Shown: positions 5,045 to 6,150 of the stretch, in pieces
Position numbering within the stretch: the stretch's first letter is position 1
Layout of the letters: the number at the start of each line of letters is the position of its first letter
Assembly: GCA_937897085.1 (NCBI GenBank)
Contig: CALCOR010000130.1
Location: forward strand, 1-6,150
From: an uncultured euryarchaeote
Lineage (GTDB): Archaea > Thermoplasmatota > Poseidoniia > Poseidoniales > Thalassarchaeaceae
Direction: 5' to 3'
Length of the DNA: 6,150 bases
The notes under the pieces: generated by a model
Seen by the model: only the letters and a program-made list of their open reading frames with translations
What the model was told of the DNA's origin: nothing
Database searches by the model: none
Made by a program: the position numbers and the translations under genes

Positions 5045-6150
5045 TCAGTCAGTGTAGTATGTTTCACCCGGTACTTCGGGCTTGAGTCCCTTTCGTTCGC
5101 GGATCTCCCCCACCACTCCCTCGAGGAGGCTGCGCGGTAATTCCTCGAAGCCGCAGTTCTCCGTGTTCCAGATTGCTCTTCCCTGGCTGGCCGCGCGGAT
5201 GTCGTTGCTGAATCCGAACGTCTCAGCGACCGGCACCTTGCCAATCACTGTCGTGGTCTCGCCGTCGGCGGGCATGTCTTCGATCTCCCCGCGTCGTTGT
5301 GTGAGTTCGCGCGTCACCCCTCCGAGCCAATCGTTGGGCACGCTGACATACAACTTCTGGATCGGCTCAAGGATGACCGGTCCAGCACGCACCATCGCCC
5401 CCTTGACAGAGTTGCGCATCGCGGGAATGGTCTGCGCCGGACCACGGTGGATGGCGTCTTCGTGGAGTTTAGCGTCGACGAGTCTGACCATGACACCCAT
5501 GCAGGGTTCCTCAGCCAGAGGGCCACGTACGCACACTTCGTTGAACGCCTCGATTAGCAACTCCTTCGTTTCGTGCAGGTATTGGATGCCCTTGGTGTCG
5601 TTGACGAGCAGGTTGGTGCCGTTGATCGTGAATGTCTTGCGCATCAGATCCTTGTCCATGCCATACTCGGCGAATCTCCTGCCGATCTCCTTCGCCTCTT
5701 TCGGACGCACATTACCTGTACCGAACACTCCCTCACGCAGAGCCTGAATGACCTCGTCGGGAAGTCGTTCCACCTCGCAGTAGAACCGATTATGGCGGTT
5801 GGGGGATTTTCCCTCGAACGCCCTTCCGTGGTTGTTGCCGGTCACTGTCTCACGATAGACGACAATCGGCTCGGACACATCGACCTTGATTCCCTGTTCA
5901 TGCTCGATACGGTAAGTGGTGATTTCCAGATGCAATTCACCCATCCCAGCTAGCAAAGCCTCGCCCGTCTCCGAATTGGTGCTCACCTCAAGCGATGCGT
6001 CCGCCTTTGCGAGTGATCGCAGCGCATCGATGAACTTGGGCAGGTCCTTCATCGCCTTGGGCTCGATAGCCACTGTGACGACCGGTTCAGAGTAATGACG
6101 GATTTCCTCGAACGGAATGCTGTCCTGCTCACGAGTGATAGTGACTCCTG
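5045..6150 (-). CDS. fusA: Translation elongation factor 2 (aEF-2), C-terminal half, gene truncated by window edge
   Basis: EF-2 is the ribosomal translocase GTPase. 367 whole codons are visible of the roughly 730 usual for archaeal EF-2. The N-terminal GTPase domain and most of domain II lie beyond the right edge. The frame is open to 6150; the GTG at 6071-6073 is an internal valine codon, not a start, because conserved sequence (PFEEIRHYSEPVVTVAIEP) continues upstream through it. Visible parts are the end of domain II, domain III (LAGMGELHLE), domain IV and domain V (from about EPIQKLYVSVPND, RRGEIEDM). The domain IV tip LHEDAIHRGPAQTIP contains the His (codon 5447-5449) that is modified to diphthamide in archaea and eukaryotes. 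SPNRHNRFY is another EF-2 signature. This motif set separates it from bacterial EF-G. It is convergent with the IDI-prenyltransferase gene, and its promoter is outside the window. Confidence 0.97.
   Translation of the reverse strand, partial: GVTITREQDSIPFEEIRHYSEPVVTVAIEPKAMKDLPKFIDALRSLAKADASLEVSTNSETGEALLAGMGELHLEITTYRIEHEQGIKVDVSEPIVVYRETVTGNNHGRAFEGKSPNRHNRFYCEVERLPDEVIQALREGVFGTGNVRPKEAKEIGRRFAEYGMDKDLMRKTFTINGTNLLVNDTKGIQYLHETKELLIEAFNEVCVRGPLAEEPCMGVMVRLVDAKLHEDAIHRGPAQTIPAMRNSVKGAMVRAGPVILEPIQKLYVSVPNDWLGGVTRELTQRRGEIEDMPADGETTTVIGKVPVAETFGFSNDIRAASQGRAIWNTENCGFEELPRSLLEGVVGEIRERKGLKPEVPGETYYTD

Noticed and set aside
5082..5747. A 221-codon open frame on the plus strand opposite EF-2
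   Set aside because: It is antisense to highly conserved EF-2 domains III-V, is rich in Ser/Arg/Pro with no recognisable motif, and is best explained as an out-of-frame shadow.
6071..6073. GTG as the start of a 342-codon EF-2-like gene
   Set aside because: Conserved EF-2 sequence continues upstream in frame to the window edge without a stop, so this is an internal valine codon of a truncated gene.

Overview
The window holds six protein genes and looks like chromosomal DNA of a euryarchaeon. Archaeal-type elongation factor 2 with a diphthamide-site motif, an archaeal Tpt1/KptA with an N-terminal zinc finger, and isopentenyl phosphate kinase all support this. With a FadA-type thiolase, moderately high GC and tight packing, a marine Thermoplasmatota lineage (Marine Group II/Poseidoniales or a relative) is my best guess. 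That placement is inference and has not been tested by phylogeny.

Layout: (1) 35-1174, minus strand, FadA-like 3-ketoacyl-CoA thiolase. (2) A divergent intergenic region, then 1282-2001, plus strand, RNA 2'-phosphotransferase (Tpt1/KptA). (3) 2005-2343, minus strand, a small unrecognised protein with a helical N-terminal part and a C-terminal zinc ribbon, ending 3 bp from the Tpt1 stop. (4) A second divergent intergenic region, then 2429-3286, plus strand, isopentenyl phosphate kinase (IPK). (5) 3287-5011, plus strand, one uninterrupted reading frame joining a type I isopentenyl-diphosphate isomerase (IDI) to a (geranylgeranyl-type) polyprenyl diphosphate synthase. (6) 5045-6150, minus strand, the C-terminal half of EF-2, running off the right edge. 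No rRNA, tRNA, CRISPR array, insertion sequence or other mobile element is visible.

The most notable part is 2429-5011, an isoprenoid cassette covering consecutive steps: IP -> IPP (IPK), IPP <-> DMAPP (IDI), and IPP + DMAPP -> long-chain prenyl diphosphate (synthase). The product is presumably the C20 precursor of archaeal ether lipids. The last two activities sit on one polypeptide whose first in-frame ATG directly follows the IPK stop codon. The IDI half strongly resembles the eukaryotic form of the type I enzyme, whereas many archaea use the unrelated type II flavoenzyme. The remaining genes (fatty-acid thiolase, RNA repair/ADP-ribosyl transfer, translation elongation) have no obvious functional link to the cassette.
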